Shown here: positions 51,138 to 59,383 of the stretch, piece by piece
How the letters are laid out: the number at the start of each line of letters is the position of its first letter
Numbering within the stretch: the first letter of the stretch is position 1
Assembly: GCF_003315795.1 (NCBI RefSeq)
Contig: NZ_QMEY01000007.1
Coordinates: 124,001 to 188,000 of the forward strand
DNA from: Spongiactinospora rosea
GTDB lineage: Bacteria; Actinomycetota; Actinomycetes; Streptosporangiales; Streptosporangiaceae
DNA: 64,000 nt
Direction: 5' to 3'
The notes under the pieces: generated by a model
The model's input: only the letters and a program-made list of their open reading frames with translations
Databases searched by the model: none
What the model was told of the DNA's origin: nothing
Translations under genes and position numbers: made by a program

Positions 51138-52076
51138 GTGCAGCTTCAGCAGCTCGCCTACTTCGTGGCCGTGGCGGAGGCCAGGCACTTCACGCATGCC
51201 GCCGAGCGCATGCGCGTGGCGCAGCCGTCGCTGAGCAAGCAGGTGCGGGCGCTGGAGGAGGAACTGGGCGCGCCGCTGCTCAACCGCGCCCGCGGCAACG
51301 TCACCCTGACCCCCGCGGGCGAGGCGCTGCTGCCGCTCGCCCGCCGGATGCTGGCCGACGCCGACACCGCCCGCCGCGAGGTCGCCGAGCTGGCCGGGCT
51401 GCGCCGCGGGCGGGTACGCCTCGGCGCCACCCCGTCACTGTGCGCGGGGCTGCTGGCCGACGCCCTGGCCAGATTCCACATCGACTATCCCGGCGTCGAG
51501 CTGCTGGTGGAGGAGGGCGGCTCGCGCGACCTGGTGAAGGACCTCGCCAGGGGGCAGCTCGACCTGGCGTTGATCATTCTGCCGCTGCACAGCAGCGACC
51601 CCTCTCTGGTCACCGAGGAAATCCTCAGCGAAAATCTGGTCGTGGCCTCTCCGTCGCACTCCCCGCCGTCGCGCAGGCACCATCTGCGGATCGAAGATCT
51701 CCGCGGCCGGCCGATGGTGATGTTCCGGCGCGGCTACGACCTTCGGGAGGCGACGCTCAACGCGTGCAGGCAGGCCGGTTTCGAGCCCCGGTTCTCCGTC
51801 GAGGGCGGTGAGATGGACGCCGTGCTCAGGTTCGTCGAGGCGGGGCTGGGCATCGCGGTGGTGCCCTCGATGGTGCTGGACGCCCGCCCCGGGCTGACCG
51901 GCACCCCGCTGGTGCCGCCGGGCCTGCACCGCACCATCGCGCTCTCGCACCGCAAGGACGTCGAACCGATCCGCGCCGCGCAGGCGTTTCGCGCGACGCT
52001 GCTCCGGTTCCTCACCCAGGCCGCGCAGGACGGCAGCCTTCCCCAGGGAGTTGAGTTGGCCGGCCGGTTGGCATAG
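51138..52076 (+). CDS. LysR family transcriptional regulator, divergent from sdhCAB
   Basis: The 312-residue protein has an N-terminal HTH (LQQLAYFVAVAEARHFTHAAERM, then AQPSLSKQVRALEEELGAPLL) and a periplasmic-binding-protein-like effector domain (RVRLGATPSLCAGLLADAL, DLALIILPL, FVEAGLGIAVVP). It starts at GTG 51138. It is divergent from the sdh operon with two identical-arm palindromes between, so regulation of that operon is the simplest hypothesis. The effector is not known. Confidence 0.88.
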   Translation: MQLQQLAYFVAVAEARHFTHAAERMRVAQPSLSKQVRALEEELGAPLLNRARGNVTLTPAGEALLPLARRMLADADTARREVAELAGLRRGRVRLGATPSLCAGLLADALARFHIDYPGVELLVEEGGSRDLVKDLARGQLDLALIILPLHSSDPSLVTEEILSENLVVASPSHSPPSRRHHLRIEDLRGRPMVMFRRGYDLREATLNACRQAGFEPRFSVEGGEMDAVLRFVEAGLGIAVVPSMVLDARPGLTGTPLVPPGLHRTIALSHRKDVEPIRAAQAFRATLLRFLTQAAQDGSLPQGVELAGRLA

Positions 52077-52104
52077 GCCGGTCCCGAAAACCCACGAGGT
52101 GTCC

Positions 52105-53316
52105 GTGATCTCGCTGCCCCCCGGCACGTCCACCGCAGGCGAGCCCCCCGATCGGCATGTCGGCCCGCGGAAGGAGGAGCCCAGCCCGCTCACCCTGCTG
52201 CTGATCGAGGACGACCCGGCCGACGCGTACCTGGTCCAGGAACTGCTCGGCGCCACCCGCACGCCGCCCAAGATCTTCTGGGCCCGTACCCTGGCCGACG
52301 GCCTGAGCAGGCTCACCCCCGAGATCCACTGCGTGCTGGTGGATCTGTCCATGCCCGACGCGACCGGGCTTGAGGCGCCGGAACAGGTCATCGCGAGCGC
52401 CCCGTACGCGCCCGTGCTGGTGCTGACCGGGCTCGACGACGCCTCGGCCGGGGCCGCCGCGGTGGCCGCCGGAGCCCAGGACTACCTGGTCAAGGGTCAG
52501 GTGGACACCCGCACACTGGACCGGGCCGTCCGCTACGCGGTGGAGCGCAAACACGCCGTGCTGACCACCCAGCGGCTGCGCGAGGCCGAGCGGGTGGCCG
52601 AGGAGAACGCCCGGCTGGAGCACGGCCTGCTGCCGGTGGCGCTGCTGCACACCGGCGACCTGGACCACCAGACCCGCTACCTCCCCGGACGGCAGGAGGC
52701 CCTGCTGGCGGGCGACTTCTACGACACCGTGCAGGGCGTGGACGGCGCGGTGAACGTCCTGATCGGCGACGTCAGCGGGCACGGCCCCGACGAGGCGGCG
52801 CTCGGCGTGGCGCTGCGGATCGCCTGGCGCACACTGGTGCTGGCCGGGCACACCGGCACCGGCATGCTGCGCATCCTGGACGCGCTGCTGCGCCAGGAGC
52901 GCAACGCCCCGGAGATCTTCACCACGGTCTGCGTGGCGACCATCGCCCCGGCGCTGGACTCCGCGCTGATGTGGGTGGCCGGGCATCCGCCGCCGCTGGT
53001 GCTGCGCGGCGGGTCGATCGAGTTCGTGAACGGCACGCCGTCCGGGCCGCCGCTCGGGATCTTCCTGGACGCCGAGTGGCCCGCGATCGAGGTCGCGCTG
53101 GGCGCGGACTGGGCGATGCTGCTCTACACCGACGGGCTGATCGAGGCGTCGGTGGGCGGCTCGCTGCTCGGCCTGGAGGGGCTGTTGCGCATGGTCCGCG
53201 AGCACGGCGGGTTCGACCTGGACCGGATCGTCGGCGGGGTCACCGGGCGGCACAGGTACGCGCTCAACGACGATCTCGCCCTGGTACTGGTTCGCCGGCC
53301 TCCGGCAGAGCGATGA
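52105..53316 (+). CDS. Response regulator with PP2C-type (RsbU/SpoIIE) phosphatase domain
   Basis: The protein is about 403 residues from GTG 52105 (ACGAGG 5 nt upstream; GTG 52099 is an alternative). The receiver has LTLLLIEDDPADAYLVQELL, phospho-Asp in CVLVDLSMPDATG and Lys in YLVKGQVD. The phosphatase domain (about 175-400) has LAGDFYDTV, VLIGDVSGHGPDEA and LYTDGLIEA, which provide the metal-binding Asp. Such proteins dephosphorylate anti-sigma antagonists. Two coupled genes follow, encoding a kinase and a receiver. Confidence 0.88.
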   Translation: MISLPPGTSTAGEPPDRHVGPRKEEPSPLTLLLIEDDPADAYLVQELLGATRTPPKIFWARTLADGLSRLTPEIHCVLVDLSMPDATGLEAPEQVIASAPYAPVLVLTGLDDASAGAAAVAAGAQDYLVKGQVDTRTLDRAVRYAVERKHAVLTTQRLREAERVAEENARLEHGLLPVALLHTGDLDHQTRYLPGRQEALLAGDFYDTVQGVDGAVNVLIGDVSGHGPDEAALGVALRIAWRTLVLAGHTGTGMLRILDALLRQERNAPEIFTTVCVATIAPALDSALMWVAGHPPPLVLRGGSIEFVNGTPSGPPLGIFLDAEWPAIEVALGADWAMLLYTDGLIEASVGGSLLGLEGLLRMVREHGGFDLDRIVGGVTGRHRYALNDDLALVLVRRPPAER

Positions 53317-54854
53317 TCGCCCGGCTGACGATCGGGCGGCTGCTGCTGCTCACCGCCGCGCTGATGGCGGTGCTGCTGGTGGCCGGGGCGGTGCTCACCT
53401 CGATCGCGCTCGGCGACGGACGCAAGGCCAGGCACACCATCCTGGACGTGATCGACCCGGCGATCCTGCGCACGATGGACCTGGCCACCGCGCAGGACGC
53501 GCAGCGGGCCGCCATCGCCGCCCACCGCGCCGAACCGGGCGCGGGGCGCCTCACCGCCTACCGGGCGGCGGTGACCGCCGAGCGCGCCGCGTCCGGCGAG
53601 ATCGCCCGGCTGGTGGCGGGGCAGGAGTTCGGCGAGCCGGTCACCGCGGCGCTCACCCGCCTCGGCGTGGCGTCCGCGCGGTGGCGGGCCGAGTACGCCG
53701 ACCCGGTCGCGGCGGGCGGGTCCGGCGACGAGCGCGCGGGCGAGGTACGGCAGGCCGCGGTCCACGCCGAGCTGGCCGCGCTGCGGGAGCGGCTGGCCGA
53801 CGTTCACCGGACGGGCGGGGCGGCGGTCAACGCCGGGGCGGGCCGGGTCTACGTGGCGCTCGCGATCTGGACGGCGCTGCTGGTGGCCGCGCTCGGCGTA
53901 CTGGCCGTGGTGTTGCGCACGGCGGTGCTGCGCCCGGTCAACGACCTGGCGGCGCAGGTCGGCACGGTCGCTGCCGGCGACTTCGACCACCGGGTGCGGG
54001 TCCGCGGCCCCGCCGAGCTGGCCGCGCTCGCCGCCGACGTGGACGACATGCGCGGGCGCATCCTGGCCGAGTGGCGCACCGCCCAGCACGCCCGGCGCAG
54101 GCTGGAGCAGCAGACCGCCGAACTGCGCAGGTCCAACAGCGACCTGGAGCAGTTCGCCTACGTGGCCAGCCACGACCTGCAGGAGCCGCTGCGCAAGGTG
54201 GCGGGCTTCACCCAGATGCTGGAACAGCGCTACGCGGCCGACCTGGACGACCGCGCCCGCCAGTACATCGCCTACGCCGTGGACGGCGCCAAGCGCATGC
54301 AGAAGCTGATCAACGACCTGCTCGACTTCTCCCGCGTCGGCAAGGTCGGCGGCGCGCTGGAGATGACCGACTCCGGCGAGGCCCTGCGGGCCGCGCTGCG
54401 CGACCTGGCCGCCGCGGTCGAGGAGTCGGGGGCCAGGATCGAGTACGGCGGGCTGCCGCAGGTGTACGCGAACGGGCCGCTGCTCACCAGACTCTGGCAG
54501 AACGTGCTGAGCAACGCGGTGAAGTTCCGCTCGGCCGAGCCGCCGCACATCCGGATCGGCGCCGAGCGGGACGGCGAGATGTGGGTGTTCTCCTGCTCCG
54601 ACAACGGGATCGGGATCGACCCCCGGCACACCGACCGGATCTTCCTGATCTTCCAGCGGCTGCACTCGCGCGAGGCGTACCCCGGCACCGGAATCGGCCT
54701 GGCGATGGCCAAGCGGATCGCCGAGTATCTGGGCGGCCGGATCTGGGTAGAGCACGGAGACACGGAGACCCCCGGCACGACGTTCCGGTGGACCGTTCGC
54801 GCGGACCCACCGGTCGCCCCCCTCCCCGGATCAGGAGCCGACGACGATGGCTGA
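53313..54854 (+). CDS. Sensor histidine kinase with HAMP domain
   Basis: The 513-residue protein has a first helix (LLLLTAALMAVLLVAGAVLTSI) and an extracytoplasmic helical sensor (about 35-180) of CHASE3-like character. The second helix is VALAIWTALLVAALGVLAVVL. HAMP covers about 205-260. The His-phosphotransfer segment is LEQFAYVASHDLQEPLRKVAGF. HATPase has LWQNVLSNAVKF, SDNGIGID and GTGIGLAMAKRIAEYLGG. This kinase type often pairs with a Rcp1-like receiver, as encoded next. It overlaps both neighbours by 4-8 bp. Confidence 0.9.
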   Translation: MIARLTIGRLLLLTAALMAVLLVAGAVLTSIALGDGRKARHTILDVIDPAILRTMDLATAQDAQRAAIAAHRAEPGAGRLTAYRAAVTAERAASGEIARLVAGQEFGEPVTAALTRLGVASARWRAEYADPVAAGGSGDERAGEVRQAAVHAELAALRERLADVHRTGGAAVNAGAGRVYVALAIWTALLVAALGVLAVVLRTAVLRPVNDLAAQVGTVAAGDFDHRVRVRGPAELAALAADVDDMRGRILAEWRTAQHARRRLEQQTAELRRSNSDLEQFAYVASHDLQEPLRKVAGFTQMLEQRYAADLDDRARQYIAYAVDGAKRMQKLINDLLDFSRVGKVGGALEMTDSGEALRAALRDLAAAVEESGARIEYGGLPQVYANGPLLTRLWQNVLSNAVKFRSAEPPHIRIGAERDGEMWVFSCSDNGIGIDPRHTDRIFLIFQRLHSREAYPGTGIGLAMAKRIAEYLGGRIWVEHGDTETPGTTFRWTVRADPPVAPLPGSGADDDG

Positions 54855-55296
54855 CCTTTACCCGATCGAGGTCCTGCTGGTCGAGGACGACCCCGGCGAC
54901 GTGCTGCTGACCAGGGAGGCGTTCGCCTACAACAAGCTGCGCAACCGGCTGCACGTGGTGGAGGACGGCGAGGACGCCGTGGCCTTCATGCGCCGCGAGG
55001 GCCCCTACTCCGGCGCTCCGCGCCCCGACCTCGTGCTGCTCGACCTCAACCTGCCGCGCATGGACGGGCTGGAGGTGCTCGCCGTTGTCAAACAGGACGC
55101 CGAGCTGCGCAGCATCCCGATTGTGGTCCTCACCACATCCGAGGCGGAGGAGGACATCCTACGGAGCTACCATCTACATGCGAACGCGTACGTGTCCAAG
55201 CCAGTGGACTTCACGCGATTTATCCAGGTAGTGCGGCAGATCGACGACTTTTTCGTAACAGTGGGGAAACTCGCCCGTCCCGGACTCCACTCCTGA
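54847..55296 (+). CDS. Single-domain response regulator (Rcp1-like)
   Basis: The 149-residue stand-alone receiver starts VLLVEDDPGDVLLTREAF, with phospho-Asp in LVLLDLNLPRMDGLEVL, Thr in VVLTTS and Lys in YVSKPVD. There is no output domain. It resembles the receivers encoded next to bacteriophytochrome-type or HAMP kinases and probably relays phosphate within the three-gene system. It overlaps the kinase gene by 8 bp. Confidence 0.9.
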   Translation: MADLYPIEVLLVEDDPGDVLLTREAFAYNKLRNRLHVVEDGEDAVAFMRREGPYSGAPRPDLVLLDLNLPRMDGLEVLAVVKQDAELRSIPIVVLTTSEAEEDILRSYHLHANAYVSKPVDFTRFIQVVRQIDDFFVTVGKLARPGLHS

Positions 55297-55324
55297 CACT
55301 TCAGACGGGATCATTGACCGGCTA

Positions 55325-55375
55325 CGTGACAGGAATCACACCAGGACCGCGAAAAAGTGAGTGACCCGGCTCACA
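55325..55375 (+). promoter_or_regulatory. Two CRP/FNR-type sites and promoter of the second succinate dehydrogenase operon
   Basis: CGTGACAGGAATCACA (55325-55340) and AGTGACCCGGCTCACA (55360-55375) both fit GTGA-N6-TCAC, the CRP core. TAACGT at 55395-55400 is a possible -10. With that promoter the sites would be centred near -75 and -40, the second being a class II activator position. CRP control is inferred from the match. Confidence 0.55.
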
Positions 55376-55519
55376 CAAGCCGATGCAGTGGTCGTAACGT
55401 ATCTGCCACCAACGCGTGCCGCTGCGTGTGTGTCTTGTCCCTGCCACGAGTCGTGCGCGCACGAATGAACGAGACCCGGACCCCGCCGGCGAGGTCCGCG
55501 GGACATGGAGAGGTCACTG

Positions 55520-56323
55520 ATGACCCAGACAACGGCCGAGAACCCGGCCAGGAGACAACGCGCCCAGCTCAAGGCGCGCACGCTGCGCACGGACCGATGG
55601 TGGCTGGCCCCGGTGCTCACCTTCGCCGCCCTCGCGTCCTTCCTCGTGTACGGCTTCTGGGCGATGTTCGACCCCAGTTACTACATCGCCCCGTACGTCG
55701 CCCCCTTCGCCGCACCCTGTCTGCTTGAGGCGTGCCCGGAGGGCGCGCGGGTGCTCGGGTTCGCACCGATCGGCGACTGGTTCCCGCTGCCGCCGGGTGT
55801 CCTGGTGCTGGGGCTGCCCGGTGGGTTCCGGTTGACGTGCTACTACTACCGCAAGTCCTACTATCGCTCGTTCTGGCTGTCGCCGCCCGCCTGCTCGGTC
55901 GCAGAGCCGCACGGGAAGTACACCGGCGAGACCCGGCTGCCGCTCATCCTGCAGAACGTCCACCGCTACTTCTTCTACGGCTCGGTCCTGATCTCCGCGG
56001 TCCTCACCTATGAGGCCGTGATGGCCTTCCGCGACGCGAACGGCGAATGGGGACACGCGGGCGTGGGGACGCTGATCCTCGCGGTCAACGCGGTCCTCAT
56101 CTCGGCCTACACGCTGTCCTGTCACTCCTGCCGGCACATCGTCGCCGGACGGCTCAACCATTTCTCGCGCCACCCGCTGCGGTACCGGTTCTGGGGCCTG
56201 GTCTCCAAGCTGAACGCCCGGCACATGCTGCTGGCCTGGGTGTCGATGTACACCGTGCTGTTCGCCGACCTTTACGTACGGCTCGTGGCGAAGGGCATCG
56301 TCACCGACATCACGTTCTTCTAG
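55520..56323 (+). CDS. Succinate dehydrogenase membrane anchor subunit (complex 2, Sdh1-like)
   Basis: The product is 267 residues from ATG 55520. Helices include WWLAPVLTFAALASFLVYGFW, HRYFFYGSVLISAVLTYEAVM, VGTLILAVNAVLISAYTLSCH and MLLAWVSMYTVLFADLYV. Loop regions contain TCYYYRKSYYRSFWLSPPAC and CHSCRHIVAG, with conserved His and Cys. Size and pattern match the anchor of mycobacterial Sdh1. It heads an operon with the flavoprotein and iron-sulfur genes 51 bp and 0 bp downstream. Two CRP-like sites lie upstream. Confidence 0.82.
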   Translation: MTQTTAENPARRQRAQLKARTLRTDRWWLAPVLTFAALASFLVYGFWAMFDPSYYIAPYVAPFAAPCLLEACPEGARVLGFAPIGDWFPLPPGVLVLGLPGGFRLTCYYYRKSYYRSFWLSPPACSVAEPHGKYTGETRLPLILQNVHRYFFYGSVLISAVLTYEAVMAFRDANGEWGHAGVGTLILAVNAVLISAYTLSCHSCRHIVAGRLNHFSRHPLRYRFWGLVSKLNARHMLLAWVSMYTVLFADLYVRLVAKGIVTDITFF

Positions 56324-56374
56324 GAAGCCTGATGAGGAAGCCCGTTCAGAAAGCCCGTTAAGGAAGCCCAGATC

Positions 56375-58273
56375 ATGGATATCGAACGTCACGAATTCGA
56401 CGTCGTCGTCATCGGCGCCGGCGGAGCGGGGCTGCGGGCCGCCATCGAGGCGCGTCAGCAGGGCAAGAAGACCGCCATCGTGTGCAAGTCGCTGTTCGGC
56501 AAGGCGCACACCGTCATGGCCGAGGGTGGCGCCGCCGCCGCCATGGGCAACGTCAACCCGGCCGACAACTGGCAGGTCCACTTCCGCGACACCATGCGCG
56601 GCGGCAAGTTCCTGAACAACTGGCGGATGGCCGAGCTGCACGCCAAGGAGGCCCCCGACCGGGTGTGGGAGCTGGAGGCGTGGGGCGCGCTGTTCGACCG
56701 GACCAAGGACGGCAAGATCAGCCAGCGTAACTTCGGCGGGCACGAGTACCCGCGGCTGGCCCACGTCGGCGACCGTACCGGCCTGGAGATGATCCGCACC
56801 CTGCAACAGCGAGTCGTCGCCCTCCAGCAGGAGGACTACGCCGTCCACGGCGACTACGAGGCCTACATCAAGGTCTTCGCCGAGTGCACGATCACCCGCC
56901 TGCTCAAGGACGACGAGGGCGCCATCGCCGGGGCCTTCGGCTACCGGCGGGAGACCGGGCGGCTGCTGCGGATCGACACCCCGGCGGTCGTGCTGGCCAC
57001 CGGCGGCATCGGCAAGTCCTACGTGGTGACCTCCAACTCCTGGGAGTACACCGGCGACGGGCACGCGCTGGCGCTGCTGGCCGGGGCCAAGCTGATCAAC
57101 ATGGAGTTCATCCAGTTCCACCCGACCGGCATGGTCTGGCCGCCCTCCGTGCGCGGCATCCTGGTCACCGAGTCGGTCCGCGGTGACGGCGGGGTGCTGC
57201 GCAACTCCGAGGGCAAGCGGTTCATGTTCGACTACATCCCCGAGGTGTTCAAGGACAAGTACGCCACCACCGAGGAGGAGGCCGACCGCTGGTACACCGA
57301 CCAGGCGGGCAACCGCCGCCCGCCCGAGCTGCTGCCCCGTGACGAGGTGGCCAGGGCGATCAACTCCGAGGTCAAGGCCGGGCGCGGCTCACCGCAGGGC
57401 GGCGTGTTCCTGGACGTCTCCAGCCGGCTCCCCGCCGAGGAGATCCGCCGCCGGCTGCCGTCGATGCACCACCAGTTCAAGGAGCTGGCCGACGTCGACA
57501 TCACCGCCGAGCCCATGCAGGTCGGCCCGACGTGCCACTACGTGATGGGCGGCGTCGAGGTGGACGCCGACACCGCGGCGGCGTCCGTGCCGGGGCTGTT
57601 CGCGGCGGGCGAGGTGTCCGGCGGCATGCACGGCTCCAACCGGCTCGGCGGCAACTCGCTGTCGGACCTGCTGGTCTTCGGCCGCCGCGCGGGCGCCGGA
57701 GCCGCCGCCTACATCGACGGCCTGGAGCGGCGGCCGGTCGCACCGGAGGACGCGGTGGCCGCGGCCCAGGCCGAGGTACTGGCTCCGCTCGAACGGCCCG
57801 GCGAGAACCCCTACGAGGTTCACCACGAGCTGCAGCGGACGATGAACGAGCTGGTCGGGATCATCCGCAAGGCCGGGGAGATGACCGAGGCCCTTTCGGC
57901 GGTGGAGAAGTTGCGCGAGCGCGCCAAGGGCGTCGGCGCGGCGGGCAGCCGGATCTACAACCCCGGCTGGCACCTGTGCCTGGACCTCCGCAACATGCTG
58001 CTGGTCAGCGAGTGCGTGGCGCGGGCCGCGCTGGCCCGCCAGGAGAGCCGCGGCGGTCACACCCGCGACGACTACCCGGACATGACCCCCGAGTGGCGGC
58101 GCAGGCTGCTGGTCTGCTCGGCGGCGCCGGACGGCACGGCGGTGAACGTCCAGGAACAGCCCCAGCCGTCCATGCGGGCGGACCTGATCACCCTCTTCGA
58201 GCGCGGGGAGCTGAGCAAGTACCTCACGGACGAAGAGATGGCCGAGTACGACCTCGCGGTCAAGGAGTCATGA
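56375..58273 (+). CDS. sdhA: Succinate dehydrogenase/fumarate reductase flavoprotein subunit (complex 2)
   Basis: The 632-residue subunit has the FAD fold VVVIGAGGAGLRAAIEARQQG, covalent-FAD His in FGKAHTVMAEGGAAAAMG, the substrate segment FIQFHPTGMVWPP and the catalytic Arg region in ESVRGDGGVLRN. Also present are GPTCHYVMGGVEVD and GMHGSNRLGGNSLSDLLVFG. It differs clearly from the flavoprotein encoded at 48.3 kb (for example QFHPT versus QIHPT and a different insertion pattern), so the two are not recent duplicates. Confidence 0.92.
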   Translation: MDIERHEFDVVVIGAGGAGLRAAIEARQQGKKTAIVCKSLFGKAHTVMAEGGAAAAMGNVNPADNWQVHFRDTMRGGKFLNNWRMAELHAKEAPDRVWELEAWGALFDRTKDGKISQRNFGGHEYPRLAHVGDRTGLEMIRTLQQRVVALQQEDYAVHGDYEAYIKVFAECTITRLLKDDEGAIAGAFGYRRETGRLLRIDTPAVVLATGGIGKSYVVTSNSWEYTGDGHALALLAGAKLINMEFIQFHPTGMVWPPSVRGILVTESVRGDGGVLRNSEGKRFMFDYIPEVFKDKYATTEEEADRWYTDQAGNRRPPELLPRDEVARAINSEVKAGRGSPQGGVFLDVSSRLPAEEIRRRLPSMHHQFKELADVDITAEPMQVGPTCHYVMGGVEVDADTAAASVPGLFAAGEVSGGMHGSNRLGGNSLSDLLVFGRRAGAGAAAYIDGLERRPVAPEDAVAAAQAEVLAPLERPGENPYEVHHELQRTMNELVGIIRKAGEMTEALSAVEKLRERAKGVGAAGSRIYNPGWHLCLDLRNMLLVSECVARAALARQESRGGHTRDDYPDMTPEWRRRLLVCSAAPDGTAVNVQEQPQPSMRADLITLFERGELSKYLTDEEMAEYDLAVKES

Positions 58274-59031
58274 TGAGCTACAAGGCCAAGTTCCGCGTGT
58301 GGCGCGGTGAGGGCGGCGAGGGCCGGCTGGAGGACTTCACCGTCGAGGTGAACGAGGGCGAGGTCGTCCTCGACATCATCCACCGCCTCCAGGCCACCCA
58401 GGCGCCCGACCTCGCGGTCCGCTGGAACTGCAAGGCGGGCAAGTGCGGCTCGTGTTCCATGGAGATCAACGGCAAGCCCAAGCTGGGGTGCATGACCCGG
58501 ATGTCCACCTTCTCGGAGGACGAGGTCATCACGGTCACCCCGATGCGCGCCTTCCCGGTGATCAAGGACCTGGTCACCGACGTGTCCTTCAACTACCAGA
58601 AGGCCAGGGAGATCCCGTCCTTCACGCCGCCGTCGGACGTCCAGCCCGGCGAGTACCGGATGAAGCAGATCGACGTCGAGCGGTCCCAGGAGTTCCGCAA
58701 GTGCATCGAGTGCTTCATGTGCAACAACGTCTGCCACGTGATCCGTGACCACGAGGAGAACAAGCAGGCGTTCGCCGGTCCGCGCTTCCTGATGCGGATC
58801 GCCGAACTCGACATGCACCCCTACGACGTGGCCGACCGCCAGGACTCCGCCCAGGACGAGCACGGCCTCGGCTACTGCAACATCACCAAGTGCTGCACCG
58901 AGGTCTGCCCGGAACACATCAAGATCACCGACAACGCGCTGATCCCGATGAAGGAACGCGTCGTCGACCGCCGCTACGACCCCCTGGTCTGGCTCGGCAA
59001 CAAGATCTTCAAGCGCTCCGCCACCAAGTGA
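58273..59031 (+). CDS. sdhB: Succinate dehydrogenase iron-sulfur subunit (complex 2)
   Basis: The protein is 252 residues from ATG 58273, with AAGGAG 6 nt upstream; the ATG one codon earlier is also possible. The [2Fe-2S] ligands are in WNCKAGKCGSCSMEING with a fourth Cys in KLGCMTRM. The other clusters use CIECFMCNNVCHV and CNITKCCTEVCPEH. The cluster pattern (CIEC-FMCNNVC) is the Sdh1-type. It shares its start with the preceding stop (TGATG) and is followed by a terminator hairpin. Confidence 0.92.
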   Translation: MSYKAKFRVWRGEGGEGRLEDFTVEVNEGEVVLDIIHRLQATQAPDLAVRWNCKAGKCGSCSMEINGKPKLGCMTRMSTFSEDEVITVTPMRAFPVIKDLVTDVSFNYQKAREIPSFTPPSDVQPGEYRMKQIDVERSQEFRKCIECFMCNNVCHVIRDHEENKQAFAGPRFLMRIAELDMHPYDVADRQDSAQDEHGLGYCNITKCCTEVCPEHIKITDNALIPMKERVVDRRYDPLVWLGNKIFKRSATK

Positions 59032-59038
59032 CCTCCTC

Positions 59039-59066
59039 CCCGGGGCGGCCCTCAAGCCGCCCCGGG
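59039..59066 (+). terminator. Terminator of the second succinate dehydrogenase operon
   Basis: CCCGGGGCGGC (59039-59049), loop CCTCAA, GCCGCCCCGGG (59056-59066): a perfect 11-bp stem 7 bp after the sdhB stop. Confidence 0.7.
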
Positions 59067-59098
59067 ACACCCGGTACACCGTGAGCCAAGGAGTGGCC

Positions 59099-59380
59099 AT
59101 GAGCGATCGGATCGCGGCGGCGCTGTTCGGCACCGCCGGCGTGCTCTTCTTCGGCTACTGGGCGATCGTCTTCGCCGGGTGGGCCGAAGCCACTATCACT
59201 CCACCGGGTCTGGCGAAGGCCGTCGCCGCCCTTCCGGGGCTGGCGGCCTCGCTCGTCTGCGGGCTGATCGCCATCACCGCGGTCCGGGTGGCCACGCGGC
59301 GGCCAGTGATCTCGTGGTGGCTGGCGCTCGCCCTGGTACTGCCCCTGTGGCGGTTCGGCACGCTCGCCCTGGCGGGATGA
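59099..59380 (+). CDS. Small membrane protein
   Basis: The product is 93 residues from ATG 59099, preceded by AAGGAG. Three helices are predicted: LFGTAGVLFFGYWAIVFAGW, AVAALPGLAASLVCGLIAITAV and SWWLALALVLPLWRFGTLAL. No motif is recognised. It follows the succinate dehydrogenase operon after a terminator, so it is probably independent. It converges on the next gene with 3 bp between the stops. Confidence 0.7.
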   Translation: MSDRIAAALFGTAGVLFFGYWAIVFAGWAEATITPPGLAKAVAALPGLAASLVCGLIAITAVRVATRRPVISWWLALALVLPLWRFGTLALAG

Positions 59381-59383
59381 GCC

